From positions 1,612,001 through 1,676,000 of the forward strand of contig NZ_CP060414.2 in the NCBI RefSeq assembly GCF_014297595.2: a stretch of 64,000 bases of DNA. The letters are read 5' to 3'. The notes under the pieces are model-generated. The model did no database searches, was not told the DNA's origin, and saw only the letters and a program-made list of their open reading frames with translations. Every line of letters starts with the position of its first letter. Position 1 is the stretch's first letter. This stretch comes from Neisseria musculi (GTDB taxonomy: Bacteria > Pseudomonadota > Gammaproteobacteria > Burkholderiales > Neisseriaceae). Positions 1 through 9,527 of the stretch are shown here, piece by piece. The position numbers were made by a program, and so were the translations under genes.

Positions 1-15
1 CCACAGGAAAACAAA

Positions 16-837
16 ATGTCTTTACAAAACATCATCGAAACTGCGTTTGAAAACCGTGCCGCCATCACCCCCGCCGGCGTTGCCCCCGAAGTGAAGCAGG
101 CCGTTGAAGAAACCCTCAGCCTGCTCGACAACGGCGCGCTGCGCGTGGCCGAACGCTTGGGCACGGGCCGGTGGAAAGTAAACGAATGGGCGAAAAAAGC
201 CGTGCTGCTTTCTTTCCGCATTGCCGACAACCAGGTGCACAACGACGGCGTAAACAAATATTTCGACAAAGTGCCGACCAAATTCGCCGATTGGGATGAA
301 GAAGCATTCAAAGCCGCCGGTTTCCGCGCAGTGCCCGGTGCCGTTGCCCGCCGTGGCAGCTTTGTGGCGAAAAACGTGGTGTTGATGCCCTCTTATGTAA
401 ACATCGGTGCTTATGTCGATGAAGGCACGATGGTCGATACCTGGGCCACGGTCGGCTCGTGCGCCCAAATCGGCAAAAATGTGCATTTGTCGGGCGGCGT
501 GGGCATCGGCGGCGTGCTCGAGCCTTTGCAGGCCACGCCCACCATCATCGAAGACAACTGCTTTATCGGCGCACGCAGCGAAATCGTGGAAGGCGTGATT
601 GTGGAAGAAGGCAGTGTGATTTCAATGGGCGTGTATATCGGCCAGTCCACCAAAATCTATGACCGCGAAACCGGCGAAATCCACTATGGCCGCGTACCCG
701 CCGGCTCGGTGGTGGTGTCGGGCAGCCTGCCCGCTGCCGATGGCAAATACAGCCTTTACTGTGCCGTTATCGTGAAAAAAGTAGATGCGCAAACGCGCGC
801 CAAAACCAGCGTAAACGAACTGCTGCGCGGCGTTTAA
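16..837 (+). CDS. dapD: 2,3,4,5-tetrahydropyridine-2,6-dicarboxylate N-succinyltransferase
   Basis: This 273-residue protein matches DapD in length and sequence. DapD transfers succinyl from succinyl-CoA to tetrahydrodipicolinate in the cytoplasmic lysine/meso-diaminopimelate pathway. The C-terminal half (about residues 110-250) is the left-handed beta-helix made of hexapeptide repeats; visible pieces include [20 protein letters not shown] and the [23 protein letters not shown] turns. GGAAA lies a few bases before the ATG. The gene is complete, although only 15 bases of its upstream region are in the window. The next pathway step in this window is dapE at 13.4 kb on the other strand, so the two are not co-transcribed. 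Confidence 0.97.
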   Translation: MSLQNIIETAFENRAAITPAGVAPEVKQAVEETLSLLDNGALRVAERLGTGRWKVNEWAKKAVLLSFRIADNQVHNDGVNKYFDKVPTKFADWDEEAFKAAGFRAVPGAVARRGSFVAKNVVLMPSYVNIGAYVDEGTMVDTWATVGSCAQIGKNVHLSGGVGIGGVLEPLQATPTIIEDNCFIGARSEIVEGVIVEEGSVISMGVYIGQSTKIYDRETGEIHYGRVPAGSVVVSGSLPAADGKYSLYCAVIVKKVDAQTRAKTSVNELLRGV

Positions 838-1523
838 CCCCACTCTTGCCAATCTTTGCCAAAAGCAGAGATACAGTGGAACCCCTTTATTTCCGTTACG
901 GCACTGCCCCACCCTACTGTTTGCAGCTTGCCGGGTGCCGGAAATGAAGGGGTATGTTCTAACCGAAAATCGGAAAAATGGCCGTTGTGATTTTTTTCGG
1001 AACAGACTGCGGAGCCGCTCAAATCCTAGCGTTTCTTGTTGAGATTTTTCTTGTTGAGATTGATTAGCACAATAGGCAGCGGAAAAGGCAACTTAACAAA
1101 CCGTCCTGTTAAGCAGCAAACCGTAATGATGTGCGGCGCATCGTCCGAAATACGCGAAACCCGCGCCATGAAAACAGCGGCGTGCGCGGGGAAGCCGGTT
1201 AGTACGCCGGGCAGACGATAGGGAATCCACTTTAAAATCAGTGTAAAACAATAAACGGGAAACAGCGCAGGCGGCGCAAGCCAGCCTTGTGCTTGTTTTG
1301 AAGCAGATCCGCCATACGGCGTTATCAGATAACACTTTGATTTTTAATAAGTTTAAAAACCAAATCCGGCGCAGAGCCCGATTGGGTTCTTTTGCTAATG
1401 CAGGTAATGAATTGATTGGATTGCCGCAATTTGGCTTGCGCAATCATGCCCAAAATTTCGGGGCGTTTTGATTTTCAGACGGCCTGGGGTTACGCCCCCA
1501 ACTTCGGCCAATTAAGGCGGATC
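838..1523. other. Intergenic stretch without a supported gene
   Basis: There are about 690 bases between dapD and the DUF2322 gene. Open frames here have no ribosome site, no family resemblance and skewed composition. A short direct repeat (TTTCTTGTTGAGATT-like, about 1030-1060) and one DUS near 1470-1485 are the only visible structures. I see no tRNA or IS end. Confidence 0.6.
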
Positions 1524-1841
1524 TTACGCTGCAACGGGTTGCAGATGGAAAATCAGGTTTTCCGCTTTCACCCGCAGCAGCAGGTCGATATTGGGGTGTT
1601 TGCCGGGGTTGGCTTCGGCATCGGCAACGTGTTCTGCAAACAGAAATATGCCGCGCTCGGCGGTTTCGGGGTCAAGCACGCCGCCGTATTCCTGCGCCAG
1701 CGCGTGATAAAGCTTGAGCGAGCCGAGTTTGCCGGGCACGGCGGGGATATGGTGCAGGACTTCGCCGTTTTTGCTGCATACGTTTAAACCGATTAAGTGG
1801 TCGATAGCAGGCAGAGTGGCGAGATTTTCTTGGAAGTTCAT
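1524..1841 (-). CDS. DUF2322 family protein
   Basis: This is a small cytoplasmic protein of 105 residues beginning MNFQENLATLPAIDHLIGLN. It looks like the DUF2322 family, which is common in Neisseria and related beta-proteobacteria; the function is unknown. The start was chosen at 1841 because AAGGAT lies 8-10 bases upstream and the family begins here. An upstream in-frame methionine at 1916 would add 25 atypical residues. There is no signal peptide or membrane segment. It is separated from upp by a DUS hairpin, so it is probably transcribed from its own promoter. Confidence 0.82.
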   Translation of the reverse strand: MNFQENLATLPAIDHLIGLNVCSKNGEVLHHIPAVPGKLGSLKLYHALAQEYGGVLDPETAERGIFLFAEHVADAEANPGKHPNIDLLLRVKAENLIFHLQPVAA

Positions 1842-1967
1842 AGCGGTATCCTTGTCGGGTGGAAGCAGGTTGGCTGCAGGATTCAAAAGCTGGATTTTTT
1901 TGCAGAGCATCATCAAAGATTGTGTGCCGCTACCGTATTTCTGCCTGTGTTTGGCTGCAGCGGGGTG

Positions 1968-2007
1968 TTTTCAGACGGCCGGACACTGTTATCCGGCCGT
2001 CTGAAAG
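1968..2007. terminator. DUS-pair hairpin downstream of upp
   Basis: Two inverted DUS copies extended by CCGGA form a 15-bp stem with an 8-base loop immediately after the upp stop. This is the usual Neisseria arrangement in which paired uptake sequences double as transcription terminators. Confidence 0.7.
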
Positions 2008-2013
2008 GTTTGG

Positions 2014-2640
2014 TTAGCGGGTGCCGAAAATCTTGTCGCCGGCATCGCCCAAGCCGGGAATGATGTAGCCTTGTTTGTTCAGGTGGCTGTCGAGGGCGGC
2101 GGTGTAGATGGTAACATCGGGGTGGGCATGGTTCACGGCTTTCACGCCCTCGGGAGCGGCCACCAAAACCAATGCTTTGATATTGCGGCAGCCTTTCTGT
2201 TTCAATAGATCGATGGTGGCAACCATCGAGCCACCGGTGGCAAGCATGGGGTCGATAATCAGAGCGGGGCGCGAATCCATGCTGTCGACAAATTTTTCAA
2301 AATACGACACAGGCCTGAGGGTTTCTTCATCGCGCTGCAGGCCGACCACGCTGATTTTGGCAGTGGGGATTAAGTCTAAAACGCCGTCCAGCATACCTAA
2401 TCCCGCACGCAGAATCGGCACCACGGTAAGGGTTTTGCCTTTGATGCGCTCGCCTTCGATTTCGCCGCACCAGCCATCGATAATATAATTTTCGGTGTCG
2501 AAATCGCGGGTGGCTTCATAGGCCATCAGCCGCGCCAGCTCGGTGGTAAGGGTGCGGAATTTAAACGTGCTGCATTCTGCTTCGCGCATCAGAGTGAGCT
2601 TATGTTTGACCAGCGGGTGGTTGATAATGGTGATGTTCAT
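2014..2640 (-). CDS. upp: Uracil phosphoribosyltransferase
   Basis: This 208-residue protein is the standard length for Upp, which converts uracil and PRPP to UMP in pyrimidine salvage. The N-terminus [20 protein letters not shown] and the PRPP-binding stretch [20 protein letters not shown] (about residues 125-145) are characteristic, and the C-terminal [12 protein letters not shown] closes the uracil pocket. The start at 2640 is conserved in the family. The gene is single, followed by a DUS hairpin; no uraA-type permease is adjacent. Confidence 0.97.
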   Translation of the reverse strand: MNITIINHPLVKHKLTLMREAECSTFKFRTLTTELARLMAYEATRDFDTENYIIDGWCGEIEGERIKGKTLTVVPILRAGLGMLDGVLDLIPTAKISVVGLQRDEETLRPVSYFEKFVDSMDSRPALIIDPMLATGGSMVATIDLLKQKGCRNIKALVLVAAPEGVKAVNHAHPDVTIYTAALDSHLNKQGYIIPGLGDAGDKIFGTR

Positions 2641-3161
2641 ATTGCGCTTTCTACTATCGGGTGGGGTTTCGGCAGCCGGCGCCGGCCCGCTGTGAAACCA
2701 TACGGCACGGTTCCGCCCGGTGATACGGTCTGCGGCCGGCCGCCCAATCGGGAGAACCGTATTATACGGCTATTCAAGAAAGGCTTGAAAGGTCAGGGTC
2801 GGGAAAAGCCGTCTGAAAGCCGTCTGAAAGCCGGCTGCATGGTTTTCAGACGGCCTGGTTTCTTGTAACAATCCCCCCGAAAAAACCAAACCCCGCTATA
2901 CCGCCGGTGCACAAATAACGGGTGGTGAAGCATTTCAGACGGCCTTTGCCGAAACCTTGCAGACGTGAATCCCTTCATTTTCGGTGCCGGGCGGCAAGCG
3001 GCAGGCAATACGCACACGACAAGGAAGGGATTCACTATAGTAACGAACCGCTTGCCCGGATTCTCAAACCACCCGCGCAACACGGGCCGCCCCAATCATC
3101 CGCCCATCGTTTCATCATCGAAACGCCGGCGCTGCCGGGCACAAAACTTCGGTCTGCCCGC
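2641..3161. other. DUS-rich intergenic stretch
   Basis: There are about 520 bases between upp and the Dcu carrier with at least four DUS copies (2806-2860 and 2935-2945). Two are tandem direct copies near 2807-2830 followed by an inverted one, so several alternative hairpins can form. No gene is supported. Confidence 0.6.
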
Positions 3162-4499
3162 TTACAACACCAACGGCGCCACCACAAAACCCAAAGCCAC
3201 GGCAAACACAATCGCCAATACGCCGGGAATCAGAAACGAGTGGTTGAACACAAAACGGCCGATACGCGTGCTGCCCGTATCGTCCATCTGCACCGCTCCG
3301 AGCAGGGTCGGATAAGTGGGCAAAACAAACAATGCCGACACAGCGGCAAAACTGGCCACCAAAATATACACCTGCGAATTGTTTTCCGGCGTGATGCCCA
3401 AAGCCAAAACCACAGCAGGCATAATGGCTTTAGCCGTTGCCGCCTGAGAATACAGCAGCATGCTGGCAAAAAACAGCGCCACCGCCAACAGCCACGGATA
3501 ATTGCCCACCAGCGCCGAAGCGGTTTCTTTCACCGCCTCGATATGGCCGCTCACAAACGTATCGCCCAACCACGCCACGCCCAGCACGCACACGCAGGCG
3601 GCCATGCCCGATTTAAACGTGCTCATGTCCAACAGCTTGCCGGTGTCGAGTTTGCAGCACATCACAATCAGGCTGGCGATAATCATCATAAAGCTGACAA
3701 TCGCACCATCGCGCGGCAGCACCGGTTTTTCAATCCAACCCACGGCAGGCGAAATCGCGCAGGCATACAACACCACCGCCACCACCCCGCCGAAGAAAAT
3801 CCACACCGATGTGCGCGCCCCCGCAGGCAGCTCCCCGCGCCCGTCCGCCTTGTGCGTCTGCACCAAACCATCGGCCAGGCGCTGTTGGTAAGCCTTGCTT
3901 TTCGACAAATCCAAATTGCCGAACAGATTAATCAGCAGCGCCACCAGCATACAGGCGGTGTAAGTGGTAGCCAGCCAAACCAGCAGCAGTTTCGGGTAAC
4001 TCACTCCCAAAGGCTCGAGCATACCGCTCATAAACACCACGGCCGCACTTACCGGCGAGGCGGTGATGGCAATCTGTGAAGCCACCACAGCAATGCTCAG
4101 CGGCGCGCTTGGGCGGATATTTTCACTTTTGGCCACCTCCACAATCACCGGCATCATGGAAAACGCCGTATGGCCCGTACCGGCGAGAATGGTAAGGAAA
4201 TAAGTAACCGTTGGTGCCAAAAAATTAATATTTTTCGGGTTGCGGCGCAGCAGGCGTTCGGCGGCACGCACCAAATAATCCAAACCGCCTGCCAACTGCA
4301 GCGCGGCAATGGCCGAAATCACCGCCATAATAATCAAAATCACATCGTAAGGAACCTTGCCCGGCTCCATGCCCAAAACCAAAGCCAGCACCGCCACACC
4401 CAAACCGCCGGTATAGCCGATGGCCAGCCCGCCCAAGCGCACACCGAGAAAAATCACCCCCAGCAACACAGCCAGTTGCAGCAATAAAGAAATATCCAT
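3162..4499 (-). CDS. Anaerobic C4-dicarboxylate transporter, Dcu (DcuA/DcuB) family
   Basis: This is a 445-residue polytopic inner-membrane protein, the usual length for DcuA/DcuB. The family exchanges fumarate, malate or aspartate for succinate during anaerobic growth. The sequence is almost all hydrophobic segments, with the conserved FLTILAGTGHTAFSMMPVI and ASQIAITASPVSAAVV stretches. It is divergent from grcA with 270 bases between; the FNR-like site at 4685 lies in that gap, which suits shared anaerobic control, but I could not find a clear FNR-spaced promoter on this strand. DcuA versus DcuB cannot be decided from the sequence alone. Confidence 0.93.
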   Translation of the reverse strand: MDISLLLQLAVLLGVIFLGVRLGGLAIGYTGGLGVAVLALVLGMEPGKVPYDVILIIMAVISAIAALQLAGGLDYLVRAAERLLRRNPKNINFLAPTVTYFLTILAGTGHTAFSMMPVIVEVAKSENIRPSAPLSIAVVASQIAITASPVSAAVVFMSGMLEPLGVSYPKLLLVWLATTYTACMLVALLINLFGNLDLSKSKAYQQRLADGLVQTHKADGRGELPAGARTSVWIFFGGVVAVVLYACAISPAVGWIEKPVLPRDGAIVSFMMIIASLIVMCCKLDTGKLLDMSTFKSGMAACVCVLGVAWLGDTFVSGHIEAVKETASALVGNYPWLLAVALFFASMLLYSQAATAKAIMPAVVLALGITPENNSQVYILVASFAAVSALFVLPTYPTLLGAVQMDDTGSTRIGRFVFNHSFLIPGVLAIVFAVALGFVVAPLVL

Positions 4500-4684
4500 T
4501 ATCTACCTGAATCATCTAAATAAAATAATCTTTATTTGTAACATAATTCCAAAAAACCGGAAACTGCCCCGATGGGCCGGCCATGATGCCGGCCGTCTGA
4601 AAAAACTCAAATAAAATTTGAAAAACAATGTATTAACTATTTAACAGACATAATTTCAATTCTTCGGGTGTAGTATTTTGTAAG

Positions 4685-4725
4685 TTGATTTAAGTCAAAA
4701 TCCGTTCAGATGCGGGGTATACAAT
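4685..4725 (+). promoter_or_regulatory. Class II FNR-type promoter of grcA
   Basis: TTGATTTAAGTCAA at 4685-4698 matches the FNR consensus TTGAT-N4-ATCAA at 9 of 10 positions. A TACAAT -10 box lies at 4720-4725. A start near 4733 would put the site centre at -41.5, the canonical activating position for FNR. The ribosome site (AAAGGAT) and ATG follow at 4758-4770. Confidence 0.75.
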
Positions 4726-4769
4726 GTTTTTAACGTAATTTTTTAACACCCCGATCGAAAGGATAAACC

Positions 4770-5156
4770 ATGATCAAAGGTATCCAAATCACCCGCAGCA
4801 ACGATGCCGGCCTGCTCAACTCTTTCTGGCTGCTTGACGATGCAACCCAAGAAGTACGCTGCCTGTGCGCCAAAAGCAGCCAATACCGCGAAGACGATGT
4901 TACCGCCCTCTCCTCCTTAGGCGATGTTTCCTACAGAGAAGTGCCGCTGGACATCACCGCCCGCCCGAAAGTGGAAGGCGGCCAACACTTAAACGTGAAC
5001 GTGCTGACCCGCGAAACTTTGGAAGACGCCGTGGCCAACCCCGACAAATATCCGCAGCTGACCATCCGCGTATCGGGCTACGCCGTGCGTTTCAACTCGC
5101 TCACCCCCGAGCAGCAGCGCGATGTGATTGCCCGCACATTCACCAACAGCCTGTAA
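4770..5156 (+). CDS. grcA: Autonomous glycyl radical cofactor GrcA (YfiD-like)
   Basis: This is a 128-residue cytoplasmic protein whose C-terminus [20 protein letters not shown] carries the glycyl-radical glycine and the flanking motif shared with pyruvate formate-lyase. GrcA replaces the damaged C-terminal radical domain of PFL after oxygen exposure. The length matches the E. coli protein. The start follows a good AAAGGAT ribosome site. The FNR-like promoter upstream fits induction at low oxygen, and the divergent Dcu carrier is another anaerobic function. No pfl gene is visible in the window. Confidence 0.93.
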   Translation: MIKGIQITRSNDAGLLNSFWLLDDATQEVRCLCAKSSQYREDDVTALSSLGDVSYREVPLDITARPKVEGGQHLNVNVLTRETLEDAVANPDKYPQLTIRVSGYAVRFNSLTPEQQRDVIARTFTNSL

Positions 5157-5171
5157 TCCCCATACCGCATA

Positions 5172-5210
5172 ACAGGCCGTCTGAAAATGATTCAGACGGC
5201 CTGTTTTCTT
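5172..5210 (+). terminator. DUS-pair terminator after grcA
   Basis: Two inverted ACAGGCCGTCTGAA arms (14 bp, perfect) enclose a 5-base loop and are followed by a T-rich tail. The hairpin starts 16 bases after the grcA stop. Confidence 0.85.
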
Positions 5211-5333
5211 TCCCCGCCTGTCGCGCTTCCCGCCTCCCGCTTCACAAGCAAAGGTCTTTCCAACCACCCTTATCCCCCAACCCTTATCCGGCCGATGGAA
5301 TCCGCCCCTGGCCGTCTGAAACGCCCGGCCGCC

Positions 5334-6458
5334 CTATCTGCCGTTATCGGTATATTTTTCCTGCACAACCTCCTTAACCGGCTGTGCTTGGGCGATTTTT
5401 TCACGCGCCTGCCGTTTATCTTCTGTATTGGCCGCTTCCTTTTCCTGCACAGCCCCGGCAGCCGGAGCAAACTGAAACTTGCCGTACACCGGAAAATGAT
5501 CTGAACCAATATTAGGCAACACCTTGATTTCGCTCATCATAAAATCACTGCTGTGGAAAATATGGTCGAGCGGCCATCTGAACAGCGGACAGCCGGCATG
5601 AAACGTGCTGAACAGCCCGCGCCCTTTGCGCGGATCCAACAAGCCGCTGATTTTCTGAAACAAACGCGAAGTGCGCGACCAAGCCACATCGTTCAAATCG
5701 CCGAACACCAATACCGAATGGTTGTTTTGCGCGATTTCTTTGCCCACCAGCAGCAGCTCCGCATCGCGGTCGGTGGAGGTGTCGGCCTCGGTGGGGCTGG
5801 GCGGCATCGGGTGCAGGCAGTAAATGTGTATCCATTCGCCTGAGCGCAGCTGCATTTCGGCGGCAATCGAGGGGATATCTTCGGCAACCCAATGGCGGAT
5901 TTGCGCATTGCGCAAAGGCAGGCAGCTGTATAAATGCATACCGTAAAGATTGTCGAGCGGCACCTTCACCGTGTAGCCGTAGCCCTGCTCCCGCTCCAAC
6001 ACGGCAAGCTGCCGCTCCCACCAACCATCGCTCTCCAGCGTCAGCACCACATCGGGGCTGTAGCGGCTTATCTGCTCGAGCAGCAACTCAAAACGGCGGT
6101 TGCCGGTGAGCACATTAGCGGTAATCAGCGACACTGTGCGCCCATTGTCTTCGCCCTGATAATGCAGCACTTCCGGCTTCGATAAGCGCGTATAGGCGGA
6201 TATTTCTTTCAATTGGTAAACAAAACAGCACACATTCAATATTTCAAACACCACAAACAGCCAATGACCGTGTTGCAGCAAAGCATAGTTGGACACGGCA
6301 CACAACAGGCTCAACGCAGCAATTTGCGGGCGCGGAAAATCGAAAATGCGGAACGACCAATGATTAAGGTTCGCCAACGGCAGCAGCGTGGCCAAAACCG
6401 GCACGCACAACAGGGCAAACAACAGCCGCTCGGCCAGTGAAAAATCGGGCATAAACAT
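5334..6458 (-). CDS. Membrane-anchored endonuclease/exonuclease/phosphatase family protein
   Basis: The protein has about 374 residues from MFMPDFSLAERLLF. Three hydrophobic segments occupy roughly residues 5-95. An EEP (DNase I-like) fold domain follows, with visible motifs LITANVLTGN, VVLTLESDGWW, LVFGDLNDVAWS and the C-terminal SDHFPVYGKF, which carry the metal and catalytic residues. A charged tail rich in E, K and Q (from about residue 335) follows the domain. The family includes nucleases, phosphodiesterases and sphingomyelinase-like enzymes; the substrate is not evident. The start is uncertain: the upstream open frame to 6710 has low-quality sequence, and neither 6458 nor 6452 has a strong ribosome site. 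Confidence 0.8.
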   Translation of the reverse strand: MFMPDFSLAERLLFALLCVPVLATLLPLANLNHWSFRIFDFPRPQIAALSLLCAVSNYALLQHGHWLFVVFEILNVCCFVYQLKEISAYTRLSKPEVLHYQGEDNGRTVSLITANVLTGNRRFELLLEQISRYSPDVVLTLESDGWWERQLAVLEREQGYGYTVKVPLDNLYGMHLYSCLPLRNAQIRHWVAEDIPSIAAEMQLRSGEWIHIYCLHPMPPSPTEADTSTDRDAELLLVGKEIAQNNHSVLVFGDLNDVAWSRTSRLFQKISGLLDPRKGRGLFSTFHAGCPLFRWPLDHIFHSSDFMMSEIKVLPNIGSDHFPVYGKFQFAPAAGAVQEKEAANTEDKRQAREKIAQAQPVKEVVQEKYTDNGR

Positions 6459-6887
6459 TACCAAAAACAAAATCGGAATTTCAGGCGCAGGCCGTTTGCA
6501 GGTATCGGCTGCAAACGGTATGGCGTATTCGCACATTTCTGCCGCAGCCTTACCGCATATGCCATATCTGCTGCTCGACAGCGAAATGTGCAAACCCACT
6601 ATAGCCGATGCTTTTTTATCCCGCAACCGGCCGTCTGAAAACCAGCCGGGGCAGATAAAGTAAAATGCCGCGCGCCCTTTGCCCTTTGCCCTTTGCCCGG
6701 TATTCCGCACCTTGTGCCCGATAATTTTCTATCGTTTATCCCCCCGGCAAACACAATAATGAATCCGCTTGATGCCGTTACGGTGTTGCCGCGCCCCGGC
6801 CGCAAGAGAGCGGCTTTACCAGCCGGCCCGGCGGCAGAGCAGGCTTATGCCGCCCGCGCTGTCTGCGGCTTACCGCCAAACAAAACC

Positions 6888-9116
6888 TTATTCAAACGGC
6901 TTCTTCTCCCAATAAAACTTAGCCTTTTTCAGACGGCCTTGAAACACCTCTTCTCCCGCCCCCAATTCAAACACCAGCGCGCCCGACAAATCTGTTCTCA
7001 ACAAAGTTGCGCCGTGCGCCTTCACACGGTTTTGCACCGCAGCGGCAGGGTGTTTGTAGGCATTGGCAAAGCCGCTGGAAGCCACGGCATATTGCGGCGA
7101 CACCACGTTGAGAAACGCACTCGATGATGAAGAGTCGCTGCCGTGATGCCCCAACACCAACACCTGGCTGAGCAACCCCCTGCCGTATTGTTCCACCAGC
7201 TCCCGCTCGCCGCGCCGCCCCAAATCGCCCGTTACCAGCAGCGCCTGCCCGCCCGCCACTGCGCGCAGAACGCAGCTTTGGTCGTTATCCTGCGCCGTTT
7301 TGTTTTCAGACGGCCTGAGCCATTCAAAATACACGCCGTCCCATTGCCATTGTTTTTCTCTGCAAAGCTCCGCCTGCGGGTAAAACTGCGGCTGCCCCGC
7401 CAGAATTTCGCGCGGTTTTTTGGCCTGCACTAAAGCTGTAAAACCGCCGTCGTGGTCGGCATCGTGGTGCGACAACACCAGCGCGTCCAAACGGCGCACG
7501 CCCGCCGCATTCAGATTGGGCAGAATCTGCGCGGCTGCAACCGTTTCGGTGCCCGTGTCGAACAACAAATTATGGTTGCGGGTTTGCATCCACACCGACA
7601 AACCCTGTCCCGCATCCCAAACGGTAACGTTCAGACGGCCCGGCTGCGGCACGCTCGGGCGGTAAAACACAAAACCCGCCAACACCAGCCACCCCCACGG
7701 CCTCCAACCCGAGCCGCGCGGCAGCAACACGGTTAAAGCCGCCGCCACCGCCAGCGGCAATAACAACGGCGGTGCAGCAGCCACGACATATTCGGGCGCA
7801 GCCTGCGCCACCAGCTTCACCAGCCGCAGCGTATATTCGCCCGCCGCAGCCGCCAGCCACTGCAAAGGCGCCAACGGCAGCAGCGAAGCGGCCAGCGCCA
7901 ACGGCACCAATACCCACGAAAACCACGGAATCGCTACCGCGTTTACCAATGGGCTCAACAGCGGCAGCGAAGCAAACAGGCTGCCCAGTGCCACCACAGA
8001 CACCGCCGTTACCGCCCATTGCGCGCGCACCGCCACCCGCAGCCCGTGCTCGTTCAGACGGCCTGCCGAAGCCCACAGCAACGCCCCCACCAAACCGAAC
8101 GACAGCCAAAACCCCGCGCCCAAAACCGCAGTCGGATCAAACAGCAACACCCAAGCCAACGCCTGCTGCCAACCCCTCCACGCCGATGCGCCGCTCCCCC
8201 GCCACCATGCCCATGCCAACGCCAGCAGCATCAGCACACTGCGCTGGGTCGGCACCGCAAACCCTGCCAAACCCGCATAACACACCGCCGCCGACAAACC
8301 TGCCGCCAGCACCCAAAGGCGCGGTGTTGCCGGCACCTGCGGCAACACCCGCAACCCGCATTTCGCCAGCCAGCCCGCCAATACTGCCACCATGCCCACA
8401 TGCAGGCCGGAAATGCTCACCAGATGGTTCAACCCCAAAGGCCGGAACGACTGCCACGCCTGCCCGCTCAAGGCCGACTGCTCGCCTATGCCCAACGCCC
8501 GCATCAAGGCAAGGCCGTCTGAAAAATCCTGCCCGTGTGTATCGGTGTGTTGCCAGCGGCGGCTGATGTATTCCCGCCACCGCAGCAGCAGCGGCGGGCT
8601 GCCGCCGGGCAGCGCCTGCCGCTCTTTACCGATCGTGCCCACGCCGCCGATGCCGTTGCTCAAAGCCCACGCTTCGCGGTTGACGCCGACACGGTTTGCC
8701 TCGCCTACCGGCGGCCTCACCCGTGCCTGCACCTGCCAGCGGCTGCCCGCCGGCCAGTCGCGCAGTTGGTAGTCTGCCAACTGCAGGCGGTATTGCCGCC
8801 CGCCGCCGTCCACCGCTTTTGCCGTGAAACGCACCCGCTGATCATCGCGCCGCTGCAAATCTGCTACTTCGATGGTTAAGGCCGCCGGAGCCGTCTGAAA
8901 CAGCGGCCATTGTTTATCCAGCGCCGACTGCGTGCGCCAGATGCCGTATAAGGCACCACTCAAACACAACAGCAGCCACGCCGCCGCCCGAAACCGCCAA
9001 GCCGATACCAGCAGACACAGCCATACCGCTGCCAATAGCGTCCAAGAAGGCACGGCAGGCAGGGCGAACGAAGCGGCAACGCCCGCCGCCCACAGCAGCA
9101 GCCACGGTTTCGGCAT
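6888..9116 (-). CDS. comEC: ComEC/Rec2-type DNA uptake channel protein
   Basis: This inner-membrane protein of about 742 residues transports the incoming single strand during natural transformation (called ComA in Neisseria). N-terminal hydrophobic segments lead into a soluble OB-like region. The central competence domain includes LNHLVSISGLHVGMVAV at about residue 230. A C-terminal metallo-beta-lactamase-like domain has LSHHDADHDGGF, VTGDLGRRGERE and LGHHGSDSSSS. The start MPKPWLLLWAAG was preferred to one 20 codons upstream because a hydrophobic segment starts directly after it; GAAAG lies upstream. It fits with pilZ and comM in the window and the abundance of DUS. Confidence 0.93.
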   Translation of the reverse strand: MPKPWLLLWAAGVAASFALPAVPSWTLLAAVWLCLLVSAWRFRAAAWLLLCLSGALYGIWRTQSALDKQWPLFQTAPAALTIEVADLQRRDDQRVRFTAKAVDGGGRQYRLQLADYQLRDWPAGSRWQVQARVRPPVGEANRVGVNREAWALSNGIGGVGTIGKERQALPGGSPPLLLRWREYISRRWQHTDTHGQDFSDGLALMRALGIGEQSALSGQAWQSFRPLGLNHLVSISGLHVGMVAVLAGWLAKCGLRVLPQVPATPRLWVLAAGLSAAVCYAGLAGFAVPTQRSVLMLLALAWAWWRGSGASAWRGWQQALAWVLLFDPTAVLGAGFWLSFGLVGALLWASAGRLNEHGLRVAVRAQWAVTAVSVVALGSLFASLPLLSPLVNAVAIPWFSWVLVPLALAASLLPLAPLQWLAAAAGEYTLRLVKLVAQAAPEYVVAAAPPLLLPLAVAAALTVLLPRGSGWRPWGWLVLAGFVFYRPSVPQPGRLNVTVWDAGQGLSVWMQTRNHNLLFDTGTETVAAAQILPNLNAAGVRRLDALVLSHHDADHDGGFTALVQAKKPREILAGQPQFYPQAELCREKQWQWDGVYFEWLRPSENKTAQDNDQSCVLRAVAGGQALLVTGDLGRRGERELVEQYGRGLLSQVLVLGHHGSDSSSSSAFLNVVSPQYAVASSGFANAYKHPAAAVQNRVKAHGATLLRTDLSGALVFELGAGEEVFQGRLKKAKFYWEKKPFE

Positions 9117-9176
9117 TATGATTGCTTTCAAAATAATAAATAAAGGTATTATATAAACCGCATGAGCTGGCGGCAA

Positions 9177-9527
9177 TCAGCGGCAGCGTCTATCCGCAAA
9201 ATAAGCACACAGCGGCAAACGGGGCGCAGCACAGGCATCGTGCATCCACTCCATTTCCATCACAAAACAACCGGCCGCCGGCACTGCTTAAACTCAGGCA
9301 CAACCATACCGTAACGGAAACAGAGTGGATTGAATGGGCCTATGCGGCAACAGCGGCCGTAGAGGTTTCAGACGGCCGGAACACAGCCCGCAGCGATCTC
9401 AAAAATACCCGTGCCAAAACCGGGCGTAACAGAAAGCAATAATAAAGTTCAGCCTAAAACCGGCTGCCATAACAACAGGCCGTCTGAAATTTTTCAGACG
9501 GCCTGTTTGCAATCCGGTCAAGCCGGA
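9177..9527. other. Intergenic stretch with DUS hairpin (terminator of gcvP)
   Basis: About 350 bases with no supported gene. A perfect 15-bp inverted DUS pair at 9475-9506 (ACAGGCCGTCTGAAA arms, 2-base loop) lies just after the gcvP stop and probably terminates gcvP. A single DUS lies at 9367-9376. Confidence 0.7.

Noticed and set aside
1093..1443. 116-codon frame downstream of dapD, minus strand
   Set aside because: No ribosome site and composition unlike a protein. Similar peptides appear spuriously around Neisseria repeats.
2922..4079. 385-codon frame antisense to the Dcu carrier gene
   Set aside because: The sequence is His/Gln/Arg-rich with no family resemblance, while the opposite strand encodes a complete transporter.
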